A stretch of 64,000 nucleotides of DNA, from positions 11,219,032 to 11,283,031 of the forward strand of contig NC_092686.1 in assembly GCF_964275005.1 (NCBI RefSeq). The letters run 5' to 3'. Below, one piece after another: positions 34,313-48,060 of the stretch (positions are counted from its first letter, which is position 1; each line of letters begins with the position of its first letter). Source of the DNA: Diadema setosum (lineage: Eukaryota > Echinodermata > Echinoidea > Diadematoida > Diadematidae). The notes under the pieces are model-generated. The model saw only the letters and a list, made by a program, of their open reading frames with translations, was not told the origin of the DNA and did no database searches. Both the position numbers and the translations under genes were made by a program.

Positions 34313-35011
34313 CTGTAAGATAGAGGAGGGAAAGAGACACGAGGTTTATTTCTAGAACCAACTTGCTTAATCATAACATGACAACGGTGCACATGAAAAA
34401 TCTGCCCCCCCCCCCCCAACAAAAAAACAAAAACAAAAAAAAGAAAAAGTGGAGGGTGAAGTGAAGGGGAGGGAGACGATGCTACCAAGCAAGGTTACCT
34501 AGCCAGGAAGACTTGCAATGAATGAATTCCTGCCAGTTTGATCTGCCAGAGTTTAAAGCATGCCTCATTCTGAAGCCAAGTGTATTCCTACAAAGAAGGG
34601 TTCCATTACAGGCTTGTCCAATTTCAAACCTTGGCAAGGGTTGAACATGGGTGGCACCTCCATATAACAGTCTCTACAGACAAACATGGATTTTTTTACC
34701 CTCAGGGTTAAAATCATTTAATAAGTTACAAAGTCTCAGAACTAAAATATGTCCTCTCTTATTTGAAAGAATCTATGGTAGATGTGAGGCCCTTGCAGAC
34801 CCAAGGAATCTGTGAAGAGGCACACACAGAACTTGGATTTTCTTGTTGAATCAAACGTACGTCAAATTTTCACAGTCTGCAGGAATGATTAACAAGAGGG
34901 TTTAGTTCAGAATTAAGTGCAAAAGCAATGTTTGAGCTGAGAGACGAGTCTTTCATGACCAGTTCATCCGCAATTATTCAAATATGACCAACACACATCA
35001 GATTATCTTAC
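34313..35011 (-). other. Intron of 699 bp
   Basis: It is bounded by the donor GTAAGA at 35011-35006 and the acceptor TCTTACAG at 34320-34313, phase 0. A run of about 14 C lies at 34405-34418. Confidence 0.75.
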
Positions 35012-35085
35012 CAATGCTGTGAAATTGCCAAGGTTATCCTCTATGGCACTCTTTAAGTCAGCTACTGCCACCAAGGATGAGTTTG
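35012..35085 (-). CDS. Mucin-like membrane protein, fourth visible exon
   Basis: This 74-nt exon lies between acceptor TTTTGCAG (35093-35086) and donor GTAAGA (35011). It begins with two bases that complete a split serine codon and reads NSSLVAVADLKSAIEDNLGN, then FTAL, with sequons NSS and NFT. The phase fits both neighbours: the exon at 56402 ends with one spare base, and the next exon starts in phase 0. Its size is small but splice sites, phase and sequence agree. Confidence 0.75.
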
Positions 35086-35700
35086 CTGCAAAAGACAATT
35101 AGATATAAACAGAAGCTTTCATCAGGCCATATTCTCTACAAAGGAAGAGGAGTGTACTTGCTGAATAATGTCTCCATTTACACCACAATCAGATTTGATG
35201 ATTTACTCCAACTTGTCCTACAAGTGTTCTTGGTTTATGTATTTCGATATTCACATGTACACTGTAGATGGCATTTTTGGTGACATAAAACTTTGGGAGA
35301 AGTCGCCAGCGAGAAAAGGAATAGCATGCTAGTATTCATACAATGGAACTAAGATTAAGTACAACAAAGTAGATTACTTCATAGAGACTGGGATCACTTC
35401 ATGTTCTCATGTGATCACTACATCTGCATGACTCTCCCATTATACGCTGATAAAATTCATTGATCATTTCACTCAACTACTTGTTAACTGACTTCTATCT
35501 GTTTTACCAGACAATATTACAATTAAACATTCATAGTAAAGGATATGACCAGAAAATGTTCTTAAAAACCACACTGCAGTGACCTGACCTCTGATCATGA
35601 TCATAAACCTATTACCACTGTTATCTTCATGCAAGATACTGTCTTATCATTTCTACTCTTCCTGCCAAAGTACCAATGGATGAAGACTGGCAAGGATATT

Positions 35701-35703
35701 CTT

Positions 35704-35729
<26 letters not shown>
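35701..35729. repeat. Poly(T) run
   Basis: About 28 T in a row, followed by GAGGGGC. Confidence 0.9.
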
Positions 35730-35734
<5 letters not shown>

Positions 35735-37735
35735 GCAAAAGTACAATGACCATTGACCGCTGATTGCGACTTTGACCGTCACCAGTTATCACCACAAATA
35801 CCAAATTGCCTGTTTCTTTGTACCAATACTACTTTAAGGATATTACCATTAAATATTTGTAAATGAAACTGAGAAAAGTCATTTCTGGCCAAAATTCAGT
35901 GACCTTTGACTTCAAAGAATTTGCCAAAAATCTTAAGTGTCAGCACATCTGTACCTCATATACAGCTAAAGCGCAACCGAATCAGGCACTAAGAAAATCC
36001 ACTTTCAGTTTATTATCAATCACAATAACAAGATGTAAACAGATAGATAGACAACTCAAAAGCATAATGCCTCTTGCACCCTTCAGTGTGGTGGCATTAA
36101 AACTCTTCTCGCACTGGTCAGAATCTTTACAGCACAAAAAATTCTTCCTGTTGTATTCTGTAATGTTGTAAAAAATGAAATTGTGCAAACTCTCAAGTGA
36201 TGAAAAAAAATTATGATTCCTATTAATGCATTATCTAATATCTATAGACAAAAGAGAAGTCCTATTGTTTAAATGTTATTATGGAGCTATCGTAGCATGA
36301 CAGAAGATCTCCCATAGGCTTTTTATCTCATTAAAGAAGTCAATTATCTTCAAGCATGTTGAAACATTTCATAATTTTGATTGACAGGTTGACATTACAA
36401 AGAGTTAAGCATGCACATGCAACAATAGTGCACTGCTCTTGATTAATAATTATACATTCTTGATATCAGGCTAGACAGCAATTGCTTTTCTTGTGGTAAC
36501 ATTGCTGCCTCACCCATCACAGAAAAGAACACTGCCTGCGCAATTCAAGACCCATTTCACATTATAATGTCGTTTCGACATGAACGTTCCTCTTTGAAAT
36601 GTGTGTGTAGACCACTATAGCATAAAGAACCTTGATTTGTTGTATGTCATTTGAAGTATTTTCTACATGTAGTTCTGAACCTGCTTCAGTGCGTAAGGGC
36701 ATTTCTCACACTTTATGGGTCTGAAAGCGAAGAGCCATTGCAAACTCATGTATGCTGAAGACGCTTCATCATTTGTGATCCTGCTACAAACCTTGCGTAC
36801 CTCACTATTAAATGTGAATGGGTCCTGGTTCATCAGTGTCATTTTCAAAGGACTGTCCTATCAATTCATGAGGTACAAACTGTACAACTGCTCTACAGCA
36901 ATGTGGAATGCACTGCTAAGATCAATGCCACTGGGAGAATGTTATCTTCCAAACACACTTCACATCAGCCTTCACACGCATCATTTGTGTCATCAACAGA
37001 GCCATTAGCAATATGGGAATGAGCTCCATTCCCATCTGCAACCATCAAATAATGATTACAATTGTTTACAAATGCCAGGATATATAAATTACTATTATCA
37101 TGTATATTTCTAGGGTGGGGGGAAGGAAGTCCTCTTTTGCAGTGAGGCTTTCACAAGTTCATGTGAAAAGGAATATAATACAGCATTTTTTAAAAGTATC
37201 AAAACATCCTTCTGCAATTGTAGATTACTACAGATATGGGGTAAATGAGAGGGGCCAGGTGACCATGACACAAACTCTCTGTCTTATTTTGCTGACAATT
37301 TTTAGCTTGTTCAGCAGCTGATTGTTAATGATCCAGTTGACACACCAGCTACCAAGGGATATTCAACACCATCCATCCCCACGATCAATCTTTTAATTTC
37401 TAGAACAATGGGATCAGATAACTTTTCTTTTTTTTTTCTCAAAGTATCTTGGTTGTCCCTGGCAATGTGGAAATATGCAAATTTATGATTACACTTAAAC
37501 ATCAAGATGTGTTAAAAAGCGCTATCAGTCATCAGCCATTTTCCCCGGTAATATCAGGAAGTACAAAATGCACTGCACAAACATATGCCAATATATTCAT
37601 GACTATATCTATTATGATGACAGTGCTGAAATTACAGTGTTTCAGAGTGAAAATAACCTTTATTAAACAGATAAAATGTTGGATTTTTTCAATACGGAAA
37701 GTTTTTTCCCATGTCTACGTCGTTTGTCTTGAATA

Positions 37736-37944
37736 CTCTTAAAGTGGATATTTTCACACGAGTAATTTTTAGTGCTCGGCGGAATGAGATGAGTTCCACA
37801 TGTTTGTAATTCCGTGTAATCAAGACATCAACTACTGGAACATATGACAAGCAAAAACATTCGCATGCTTTTATTTTCATGCTAGTTTCTGGCTGCACAA
37901 AAAGCGCAAAAATTTCAACACCACGAAAATGTCCACTTTTACAG
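37736..37944. mobile_element. TA-flanked MITE with AAAGTGGAnATTTTC ends
   Basis: The left end reads TTAAAGTGGATATTTTC and the right end GAAAATGTCCACTTTTACAG, flanked by TA (37734-37735 and 37945-37946). This is an imperfect terminal inverted repeat of a Tc1/mariner-style MITE related in end sequence (CTGTAAAA) to that at 22714-22873. Confidence 0.75.
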
Positions 37945-38258
37945 TATAGAACTTAATATGCAATGTTTCTCAGAGAGATGACCATATCATTGTTCCCTCA
38001 GTTGGGTATGAACTGTGCAAAGAAATGCACAATGGTGTGCACAGTGAGCATTCAGCATTATCACAGTATTGCTGCAACTTTGTGCACAGGCACCACAGAA
38101 TCACAGTTAATTCTGTGGCATGCATTGCACGGCAATAATCAATGCCTGAAGTGGTCCATGGTCTAACCAGGGAGGTGCTAGAGAAGGAGAGACAACTACT
38201 GCTCTCCTTTGAAGTCATGCGCGGCACCGCCGAGAAGTTATGCGCTTAACTACAGGTG

Positions 38259-39277
38259 GAAACCAGGGGCGGCCGCGCAGAAACGTTGTTAGCGCTAACA
38301 GCGCACTAACAGCGCTGATAGCGACGATTTGGCCGCACTAGAAGCGTGCTGTTAGTCAAATTCACTAACAGCGCTGTTAGCCTAACATCGCGAGGCCGCA
38401 CAGAAGCTAACAACAGTGGTGCTGTTTTATCAACTCTTTAACAGTGCCAGGGGCACCGATAGTGGCAATGTTAGTGTTTCTTTTTGCGTGCGCGCTGAAT
38501 GTATGCGCTCTAGTTGTCTCCCAAGTAAACCTTCTTCGAAATTGACCCGAAAACTAATTGAGAATGTGGCGGGATGCGGGAGACGTTGATTTTGCGGATG
38601 GTAACGGCATGAGACCAAGATAAGGGAAAATGAATTTTTCAGGATATATCGGTTCTCGAAAGCAGTGCTCGAACTGTGTTGAAATGTGAATTGGGAGTTT
38701 GTGGTTAACGCATGTCTCATTTGACGCCTAAACCACAGACTGTCAAATAACTTGAACACCATTGTGTTGTGGACAACAATTCCTTGTTGAAGCATGGCAT
38801 CTTGTATTCAATCAATGTAGACAAGATGCATCGAGAAATGTTGCTTAGCATTGTCGATGAATGACCTACACCTGTTCATAGTCTGAAAATCATACATTGT
38901 ACTGACATAATTCAGATTCTCATAGTTGCCCGAGGATTCAGTCAGTGACAAATACACAGAAATTCTCATTTGTCCTTTGTTTTGCACACGCGCAAATCAC
39001 AACCGTGAACTCCCCTTATACACTCACGCCATTCACAAAGACAACAATGCGTTGTGTATCGCTGCATCAAACTGCATCCCTTTACGCACAAATCGCATAG
39101 ATTTTGCCTAACTCTAAGGCTAAATCCACTAACAGCGCCGTAACAGTGCACGTGTCTAACAGCGCTCTAACAGCGCTTTCTGTGCGGTCACGTTGCCCGT
39201 GCTGTTATAGTGGCTGATTTGTTAGTGACTTGATAGCGCTAACAAACCTCCCACTAACAGCGTTTCTGTGCGGCCGG
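38259..39277. mobile_element. 1 kb element with CGCTGTTAG subterminal repeats
   Basis: The ends share GCGGCCGCGCAGAAACG (left) and CGTTTCTGTGCGGCCGG (right) as inverted repeats. Within about 170 bp of each end, TAACAGCGCTGTTAG and CTAACAGCGC words occur many times in both orientations. TACAGGTG stands on both sides (38251-38258 and 39278-39285), a candidate 8-bp duplication, although the left end then has about 10 extra bases. The GC-rich termini enclose an AT-rich centre with no transposase frame. Confidence 0.7.
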
Positions 39278-41884
39278 TACAGGTGCTTTGACAAAAGAGA
39301 GCATCAATAATAGGGACTAGCGCTCTCACATCTAGAAATACTTGCCCCTACTGCAATTCGCTCTCTCTCTCTCAATGTGATGGCAAAAATTAATTTGTGT
39401 ACCTTGAATTGGAGCAGTGAATCCAAATGCAGTGTAAAACTGACAATTTTAACAGCAAATAGTTAAAAAGCACGCTGGAACATGCTTTAGTGGAGTACTT
39501 TAAAAGATAGAAAACTAACATGCGGAAACATGCGCATTATAGAAAAATATCAGGTTTTTAAGAGGGCCTAATTTTTATTTCATTTCGATTTGCGAATTAC
39601 GAAGAAACTAGAAATACATGTTTATAATATTGAATTCTTTCCTTAACTATTCTAAATCAATTCGAGTATTTCATTTAAAATTTTATGGTGAAATAAAGCT
39701 TGTAATTCAACGAAAGGTGAAATGCGTTCTTCTTCTCCGAACTTCGTCTTGCAACCAGAGCAGTACCACCATGACTTAAAAGCGTAGTGGAATGCTAGAC
39801 ATCCCATTGTAACGACTTGAACCCAAACATGTGTTTGCATGAATTACGAAGAGTTGCCACTCCATCTCTGTAACACCTCCCTGGTCTAACTTTGTATCTG
39901 GTCATGACATAGATCTTGACATGAGAGTTCAAGGAGTCATACATAGCATGCCATTGCATTGTACACTTGGAACAAACAGGAATGTGAGCCAGGAGATAAT
40001 GTGTTGAGCAGGTGGGCTCTTGGACATCTTCACCATTACAGAGACAACACTAATAAGAAAATTGCTCTCGCCCATAAAGGTTCTATGAACTATGTTTTTC
40101 TTTGTTTGGAAGTTACTAGATTCAGCTAATTATTGTAGTCGTTCTGTCAAATTGAAATAATTCGAAGAATAGCAAAACGCATTCACTTGCATGGAAAAAA
40201 AAAATTTAATTACACCCACTGCTCAATATATTTCCAGTGTTCATTATATTGAGTTTCCCCAATACTAGTATAGCTATAATGCAATCAAATGAGTAGATAT
40301 AAGTGACAGAAATGATGGGGGATTGGTTAAAACTCCTTTTAAGACAAGTTACAGTAATGCTCTGACAGTCAATCTGCCAAGCTTTGAAAAAAATGCAGTT
40401 TATCTCTTGTGTGTCACCAAGTAAAAGTGATACTACAAAATCTCTAGGTTGGTTTCCTCGTTCCCGGCCACAATCCTTTATTTTAGAGCAAAAGTACAAG
40501 CAAAATCGCAAATGCATAAATAGTGCAATGACATGTGCATGCATTAAAAAAAATGATAAAATGTGAATGCATGATTGACCAAGTTCACATGGTTATCAAC
40601 CAGTTGGAGCTAACAGTTTGGAAAAAAAAAAAACAAAACAACTCTGACACATTCATCTGTTCTCATATTTAATTTTGCTCAACATCTGGCACACATGCAC
40701 TTATACCACCATCAAAACTCTGCTGGTATAGCGATGTCACCTGTGCATGGCAAAAAAAACCCCCAAACAAATAAACATATTTTTCTGTGATGCAATGCAG
40801 AAAGAAATATTCCAGAGCGTTATTTCCACTCTCAAAAAATGGATTGCTTCTACATCTACTTCATTCCATTTATTAATCATCATCATAATATGCATACACA
40901 CACAACCACACAAACTCACATAAAACATTCCAACATGACATAATCTGCAAACAACCATCAATAGCCTCATGACATAAGAATGACAGACAATGCAGCTTAA
41001 ACGTGGCTCGTTAAATATCGCTGGATTATGAATTCCACATTCCATTTCACAAACAACAACTGTAACAGCAACTCCTTACATACAATTACATTTTCTGACA
41101 GTAATTTATTTCCCCCCCCCCCATAAAAAGTAAAAATTAGGCAAATACCTCCTGACAAATAATCCTGAAACCAAATCAGCCTATTTGGGTTAATGAGGTA
41201 CTGCCTAGTAGACCCAGTTGACATCATATCATTACAGAGGATCAATCTTTTGCATTCAATCACTTATCCTACTTTAGTTTCTTTCTAGAAAGTGAAGTGT
41301 ATCCTGGCAAATCTATACCTTCCACTTTTCCTGCCTATACTAGTCTGAATGCAAACTTTAGTAGGGCTATGGCAATATGCAACAGATTCAACATTTCAAT
41401 GCATTGCGAATTTTGTTTTTTAAGAATCGTAAATGAAGTGCAAGTGATTTTGTTCCAATGTACATGTAAGACATTTATTATCACGATGTGTGTTCCCCAG
41501 TGGCCGGTTTTGAATAATCTTTGCGCGAGTGCAGAAACTAGAAATGTACATTGCCCCAAACCGAAACAGTAAAGTGGGAACTGTGCTGCACTCCTGCATG
41601 GCAACATAACCCCAACGTACCATCTCCAGCAATCATTTTTTTTTTCTTCCTTTCTTGGCCTGGCATAAGCACATCTCTCCAATATCAATTCGCAATCTGA
41701 TGCACTGCGTTTATGAGCACCAGATGACCTTTCAGATATTCTTCATCTCTTGGCATGGTGCCAAGCAATCTCCCGACTTTCTACCTGAGAGCCTGTTATG
41801 TGTTTTCCTCAAGTTTATGTCTGAGGCTCCTACTGCTTCTCTCACCATATGGTACTTACAATTTTACCCCATTTCCCTGCTATT

Positions 41885-41889
41885 CCCCC

Positions 41890-41944
<55 letters not shown>
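41885..41944. repeat. (CTAT)n microsatellite
   Basis: About 14 perfect tetranucleotide units. Confidence 0.95.
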
Positions 41945-42990
41945 CATCCTCTTTCTCTCACCATCTCTCTCTTTCTTCCCGAGGCTCTCTCAGTCATATC
42001 ACTTTCTTCATTCTCTCTCAAATGACTTTTTGATGAATAACATATTGAACTTTATCTCATGGACCTACATATCTCCAACTAGAAACGAGGACATCTTATT
42101 TCTTTTTTTCTTCTTTTTTTTTGGAGCCATTACATCTCCAGTACTTCCTGACAAAAGTGAAGTACAGTCAGTTATATACAAAAATGAAAACAAACATATC
42201 TTGACATCTAATTTCACCAGAGGTCTCATGCACAACCATATCTCCCTCCTCAGACCCATGACATCCATTTCCAAAACACTCATTCTTTGTCAGAGAGAGA
42301 TTGCCACACACACAGGACACTGATGATAAATTCACAAATTGTTTGCAACTATCAGCTCCCCTTTCTCACCTGTCGTCTGGCAGGTGAACGTTAGAAGATA
42401 AAATGGCAAGCATTCAACCTGCTGGTATGGGTAAAATAATCTTCTCCACGGCACTAGATGACCCTAATGACTCGCTTTCTTTGTCAAAGCTTTATCAAAT
42501 GCATTCCAACGATGTTCCTGGACATAAAAGGCAGCCTTCAATGTGTGTCTCAGACAAGACATGTTCGTGTAAATAACTCTTGAAAACAAAATTGTAACAT
42601 AAGATAACCTAATACCGCAGAAAGCATAACCCGATTAGGGGCATATTTATAACATGAATAGGGAGTATGAAGTTCAGTTAATTATTGACTGTATCCAGTA
42701 TGTGACTGCAATGTTTATTCTGGAGTTTTTCCATGATTTTTTTTTTTTTTTGGGGGGGGGGGGGGAAGGAGGTATTAGAAAGCTTTAGTAAGTACATTTA
42801 TCCTGTATTGCTCAATACCTGTTTTCTTCACACAACCTACACTGGTGACTAAAAAACTGTTACTAACAAAGTTTAATTGTGAACAAACAAAACTAGCTAG
42901 CATACATTGTCCAATTGCCTCAAGACCTTACGTGTATTTCAACACTCCCCCCTCCCCCCATGTAAACTGAAAAATAGACACTGGCCTTAA

Positions 42991-43548
42991 AGGAAACCAA
43001 AACCCAAAGAGAAATGTGGATTGCGTGAAAGCAGCAACATTAGGAGAACACATCAGTGACAGTTTGAGGAAAATCGGACAATCGATGTGAAAGATATGAA
43101 TTTTTAAAGTTTTGGTGTTACAACCGCTGGATGAGGAGACTACTAGAGATTATGATGTATGTGTGGACAACAATATAAAGAAAATATAAAGGGAATTCCA
43201 CAAAAAGTCATTTTTCATGAAAATTACACAGTCCATCAATTTGATACTGACATATGTCAAGGTTAGCAATTATTCCCCCTGTTTTCTGAAAGTGGCAAGT
43301 CAAGTCCTCTTTCATTATGCTAGAAAAGTGAATTTTTGTGGAATTCCCTTTATATTTTCTTTATATTTTTGTCCAAACATACGTCACAATCTCTAGAAGT
43401 CTCCTCATCCAGCGGTTCCAATACCAAAACTTTAAAAATTCATAACTTTTGCATCGATTGTCCGATTTTCCTCAAACTTTCACTGATGTGATCTACTAAT
43501 GTTGCTGCTTTCACTCAATTCACATTTCTCTTTGGGTTTTGGTTTCCT
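42991..43548. mobile_element. Palindromic TTAA MITE, family A copy 4 (intact)
   Basis: The ends AGGAAACCAAAACC...GGTTTTGGTTTCCT are perfect inverted repeats flanked by TTAA (42987-42990 and 43549-43552). The arms remain complementary over most of 558 bp. This copy shows the uninterrupted centre and so proves where copy 3 was split. Confidence 0.92.
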
Positions 43549-44796
43549 TTAACACTTCCTTATCAAAATGAAACTTTCCCCCGTATCACAACTGATTCTA
43601 ATTTCGTAGAGCCAAACACTCAAATAAAATGGTATTAATTTCATTCAATGAAATTGCATGAGATAATCTTGTAATACTCCATATGGCATGAATTTTGCGA
43701 AGTTTTTATTTCTCAAAATTTTTTGAGTCAGGTGCTATTCGTGAATTTTGCAGTATACATGCAAAAGTATTAACTCTGACCCCGACATGAATGTGACATG
43801 CATGCATACATTTCTCTGTTCATTACTACATTCCATGATCGTGAATTCCATCACTTGTGAAATTGTTGGGCAGACCCAATTTGCGAAAAAATTAGACTTG
43901 CTGTGTATATGGCGTATACAGAATTTCAAATGCCTGCATTGGTCATGATTCATGTGTTTTGGTTTCCTTTAACACTTCCTTATCAAAATGAAACTTTCCC
44001 CCGTATCACAACTGATTCTAATTTCGTAGAGCCAAACACTCAAATAAAATGGTATTAATTTCATTCAATGAAATTGCATGAGATAATCTTGTAATACTCC
44101 ATATGGCATGAATTTTGCGAAGTTTTTATTTCTCAAAATTTCATGAGTCAGGTGCTATTCGTGAATTTTGCAGTATACATGCAAAAGTATTAACTCTGAC
44201 CCCGACATGGATGTGACATGCATGCATACATTTCTCTGTTCATTACTACATTCCATGATCGTGAATTCCATCACTTGTGAAATTGTTGGGCAGACCCAAT
44301 TTGCGAAAAAATTAGACTTGCTGTGTATATGGCGTATACAGAATTTCAAATGCCTGCATTGGTCATGATTCATGTGTTTTGGTTTCCTTTAACACTTCCT
44401 TATCAAAATGAAACTTTCCCCCGTATCACAACTGATTCTAATTTCGTAGAGCCAAACACTCAAATAAAATGGTATTAATTTCATTCAATGAAATTGCATG
44501 AGATAATCTTGTAATACTCCATATGGCATGAATTTTGCGAAGTTTTTATTTCTCAAAATTTCATGAGTCAGGTGCTATTCGTGAATTTTGCAGTATACAT
44601 GCAAAAGTATTAACTCTGACCCCGACATGAATGTGACATGCATGCATACATTTCTCTGTTCATTACTACATTCCATGATCGTGAATTCCATCACTTGTGA
44701 AATTGTTGGGCAGACCCAATTTGCGAAAAAATTAGACTTGCTGTGTATATGGCGTATACAGAATTTCAAATGCCTGCATTGGTCATGATTCATGTG
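43536..44796. repeat. Three tandem copies of a 420-bp unit
   Basis: Units 43536-43955, 43956-44375 and 44376-44795 have an exact period of 420 bp and differ at only a handful of positions (TTTTTTGAG against TTTCATGAG in unit 1; GACATGGATG against GACATGAATG in unit 2). The left boundary lies 13 bp inside the right end of the TTAA MITE, so each unit carries that MITE tip and its TTAA. No unit has a convincing gene. The near identity means a recent event, or an assembly artefact. Confidence 0.95.
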
Positions 44797-44997
44797 AGTA
44801 ATGTGAAGTGATTAAATGTCGTCAGATCACTAGACTCCTATTGACTGGCGTATAAATCTTCGTACCAAATGTCCACTGCCTCATTATAGCCTATCAGATG
44901 CACATGGATCGTTAAGTACAATGAAAATATATGGATCTCAAAAATCATTGTCTGTTTGCGTATAGGCCCTACATATTCCATTTATATATTCCATATA

Positions 44998-45665
44998 TGT
45001 GACCCTGCACCACAAAACAAACAAAACGTCGCCAGACATGAATTCTTAGTTACGACCATATTCTGAAAGAGCACACTTTAAGCTTTAAAATGATGTATAA
45101 CTCAAATCAAATGGACTCTCCTAACCTATCTAAATATTGGAAAGAAAGCACAAACTCAGGAAAAGTGTGAACTGAGAAAAGAGGCTCTGAATTAGTGTCT
45201 ACTCAAGCGCTTAATCTTTACCAAACCATGTGGCTGTGCGATGAAAGGGACAAAAAGCAGGAAGTTAACCACCTGAGTAACAACAATGAAGGGACTATCA
45301 AATTAAACTGAAATTAAGCATGCCTCATTAATACATTCTGTCCATAATTAATGCCAACTTTCAAAGCAGTAGCGCTATCCTTTTCAAAAGTTATTAGAGT
45401 TGAAAGTGAAGAGTGCGTACAAGGTTTTCCAGAAATGAAAAAGGGACTCTATTACACACCTAATCACACTATTCTACCAAGAATGTTCAAGATAAACTGC
45501 TAAAAAAACACACTTTCCCACCCGTTTTATGATCCCAAAATTTAGCATAATGTAAAAGAAGACTTGCTCTTTTAGAAAATATGAAAAAGTCAAGATCGGC
45601 GAGGTTGATCCTCACGCAAAATCAGTGTGTGCGACTTTTTGTTCGTTTTGTGATGCACTGTCACA
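44998..45665. mobile_element. 668-bp TIR element, TGTGACCCTGCACCACAAAAC ends
   Basis: The left end TGTGACCCTGCACCACAAAA and the right end TTTTGTGATGCACTGTCACA are inverted repeats, continuing as CAAACAAAACGTCGCC and GCGACTTTTTGTTCG. TA flanks both sides (44996-44997 and 45666-45667). There is no open frame of note, so it is a non-autonomous element, probably Tc1/mariner-like by its TA target. Confidence 0.8.
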
Positions 45666-45768
45666 TATGAGTTAATTCTTTAACCTGACTACGAGATCTG
45701 TAAGATTGCTCCATTCATGCACAATAAAAGAAAACTTCATGTACAGAAGTCTGCATTCCTCTGAAAAC

Positions 45769-45880
45769 TTTTGTTTTGGTCTGTGCATGGCTGGATGTAA
45801 ACCTGATAAAAATGAAACGCCAACCTTTGTTTTGGTCTGTGCCTGGCTGGATGAAAACCTGATGAAAACGAAATGCCATA
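45769..45880. repeat. 56-bp tandem pair
   Basis: TTGTTTTGGTCTGTGC...GGCTGGATG occurs twice with a period of 56 bp and several mismatches. Confidence 0.85.
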
Positions 45881-48060
45881 GTAATCAATGATGCCAATCT
45901 ACCTCTCATTTCCCTCTCCAAGTTGTTGGAGCTGCAAACGTTACCAAGCTCTTAGGGAGCAGGCAGATCCGCCCCAGCTGGGAATCCACTTTCATCAATC
46001 AATCATCCCAAACCACCTTTGGCACATGAATTGGCCTCGGCTGCCCTGGTTGCTAGGAGACTACGTGGTTACCTCCAATTCTGCGATGTCTAGGGTAAGT
46101 GATGCTCGAGTATGTCTACAAGATTTATATCGCGCATATCAAGAGAGAAGAGTCACGGGCTATACCATGTTATGCAAGCACTGATATGACAATGTGTACT
46201 CCACTTACACCACCTTTTAGCACCAGTTTATCATTCTTACGTTGTAATCTAGAAATTTTAGAAGTGATCATTTGAGCCACAAGCAACTTGCTAAACTTTT
46301 CCTCTAGGTGGTGGTTGCACATGCTTCTAGGTAATAATTCACAGGGGTAGTGGGTGTGTTCTGGTATCTTACAAAGCCAAGCATCAAAGGGGTTGCAATC
46401 ATATTATCAATAGTAACTACGCCTTATGGCAATCAAGCTACAGAGATTAAAACTCATAATGACATCTCTCTATCTGCAGAATGCTGACATCTCCTAAATG
46501 AACACAAGGAAGAAAGCATTTACTATGATGGCATTGAGTCTGGTTCGTCTACTTTAATAGTAGATTACAATGTAGGCTTACAGTGTAGGTCTCACATTTA
46601 GGCCTAAAAGCCCACTGCTTTGTCACATAAAAATATACATACACACCCATACATACATACATAAAAAGTATGTACATAAATACATACATACATGACATGA
46701 ATACACACCCATACTGCTTACATCTATACGTAAGTACACATCAACATACATACATTGCTATATGTATAAAAGCCCATGCGCATACACAAAAACCCAGTGC
46801 ACTTGCATATTTTCCGATTACGATTACTGCTTGTCAAGCAGTTAAATAAGCAATTATTGCTCTGCATGGCAGAATCCCAGTGGGTCATTAAATTAAGGCA
46901 CTGCAGGCCAATGAGGAAGGGACTGCAGAGAACTATATGCATCATTACCAAATTCTTGAAATAGAAATTGCAAATGCCAAGGCTATTAAGCCAATTAATG
47001 TTCAACATAGGCTCTATTGTGGGTGTACTTCTACAGCAGTAGCATTAAAGTAGAAATTCAAAGAGCACGAAACACAAATTTGATAAGAAAATATTGAATT
47101 TGAACATCTGTCCTAGGTGTACACAAAATATCGAGAGAAAAGAACAATCCCAACTATTTTTTATTAATTATTGAAATCGGACGAAAAAGTGAACCCGAAA
47201 TGCCCCGATGAACGGTCTGCCGATACCCCTTCCCGATGACGTCACGCACTGGATTCTTACTCTGAAAGTACATGTTCGCTCCATAGACTACTACCGTGAA
47301 TTGTTTTCAGTGTTGTGTTTAGGAGCCTAGCAAGTCCAATTATTTAGTTTATTAGCAGTTTTCTTGCATGTGTCCTTGTAGCCCACAGTTTTTCCTTACA
47401 TTTCATCCTCATAAAGTATGAAATTTGTGAATGCTAGCGGCGCATAACAGAGATTTCTTTCAGACGTTTTTGTCCGCATTTCGGTTCCGTGCCTTCAAAA
47501 AGTAGGTCCGGTCATAGCAAGCTGGATGGTACGTCTCGCTCTCAGCTGGTCTGCATCGGCTGTTCATGCACTAGTCTGTGCTGGTGTGTGGTTCGCACCG
47601 CGTTGTGTGTGTTTGCGTGTGTGTGAATATATTAGTGTTCGTGCTCTGATTTCTTCCTCGGTCTAGCGAGAGCTGTGCGTAAACACGTGTGTGTATGAGA
47701 ACATTTACTATTGTACGTACTTCGAACATGTGCGCCAGCTCCATGCCCCCTCGACGTTCGACGCGAGACTCCTGCAGCTGATCACTCGCTCTCTATGCAT
47801 GTTTTTGTTTGTAATAATAATGGATGAACATAAACTCAATACTGTACGAGTAATGTTCGCCACACGTAATCTGTGTATTTCGTATACTGTTCTACGAAGC
47901 GAATTGCTACTTACAGAGGTGGAAGAATGAGCCGTGAGGAAGTACGTCTTTTTCCACATTTTTGTCTAAACCGCCGCCGTCATTCATCGTACATTCTGAT
48001 CGTCGAGACTCTAAATCGTACTGAGCCGTATGTTATACTGTTTTTCATCTTTTTTAACGT

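Noticed and set aside
36663-36848. Cys-containing minus-strand frame (KCEKCPYALKQVQ) as a possible extra exon of the mucin-like gene
   Set aside because: No convincing acceptor and donor pair was found, and the neighbouring exons already join in phase without it.
43735-44793. Repeated 66-72 residue frames with period 420
   Set aside because: They are copies of one frame in the 420-bp triplication, with no codon or domain signal.
45888-46184. 98-residue plus-strand frame with an AGGGTAAGTGA donor-like site at 46090
   Set aside because: No matching acceptor, domain or neighbouring exon was found.
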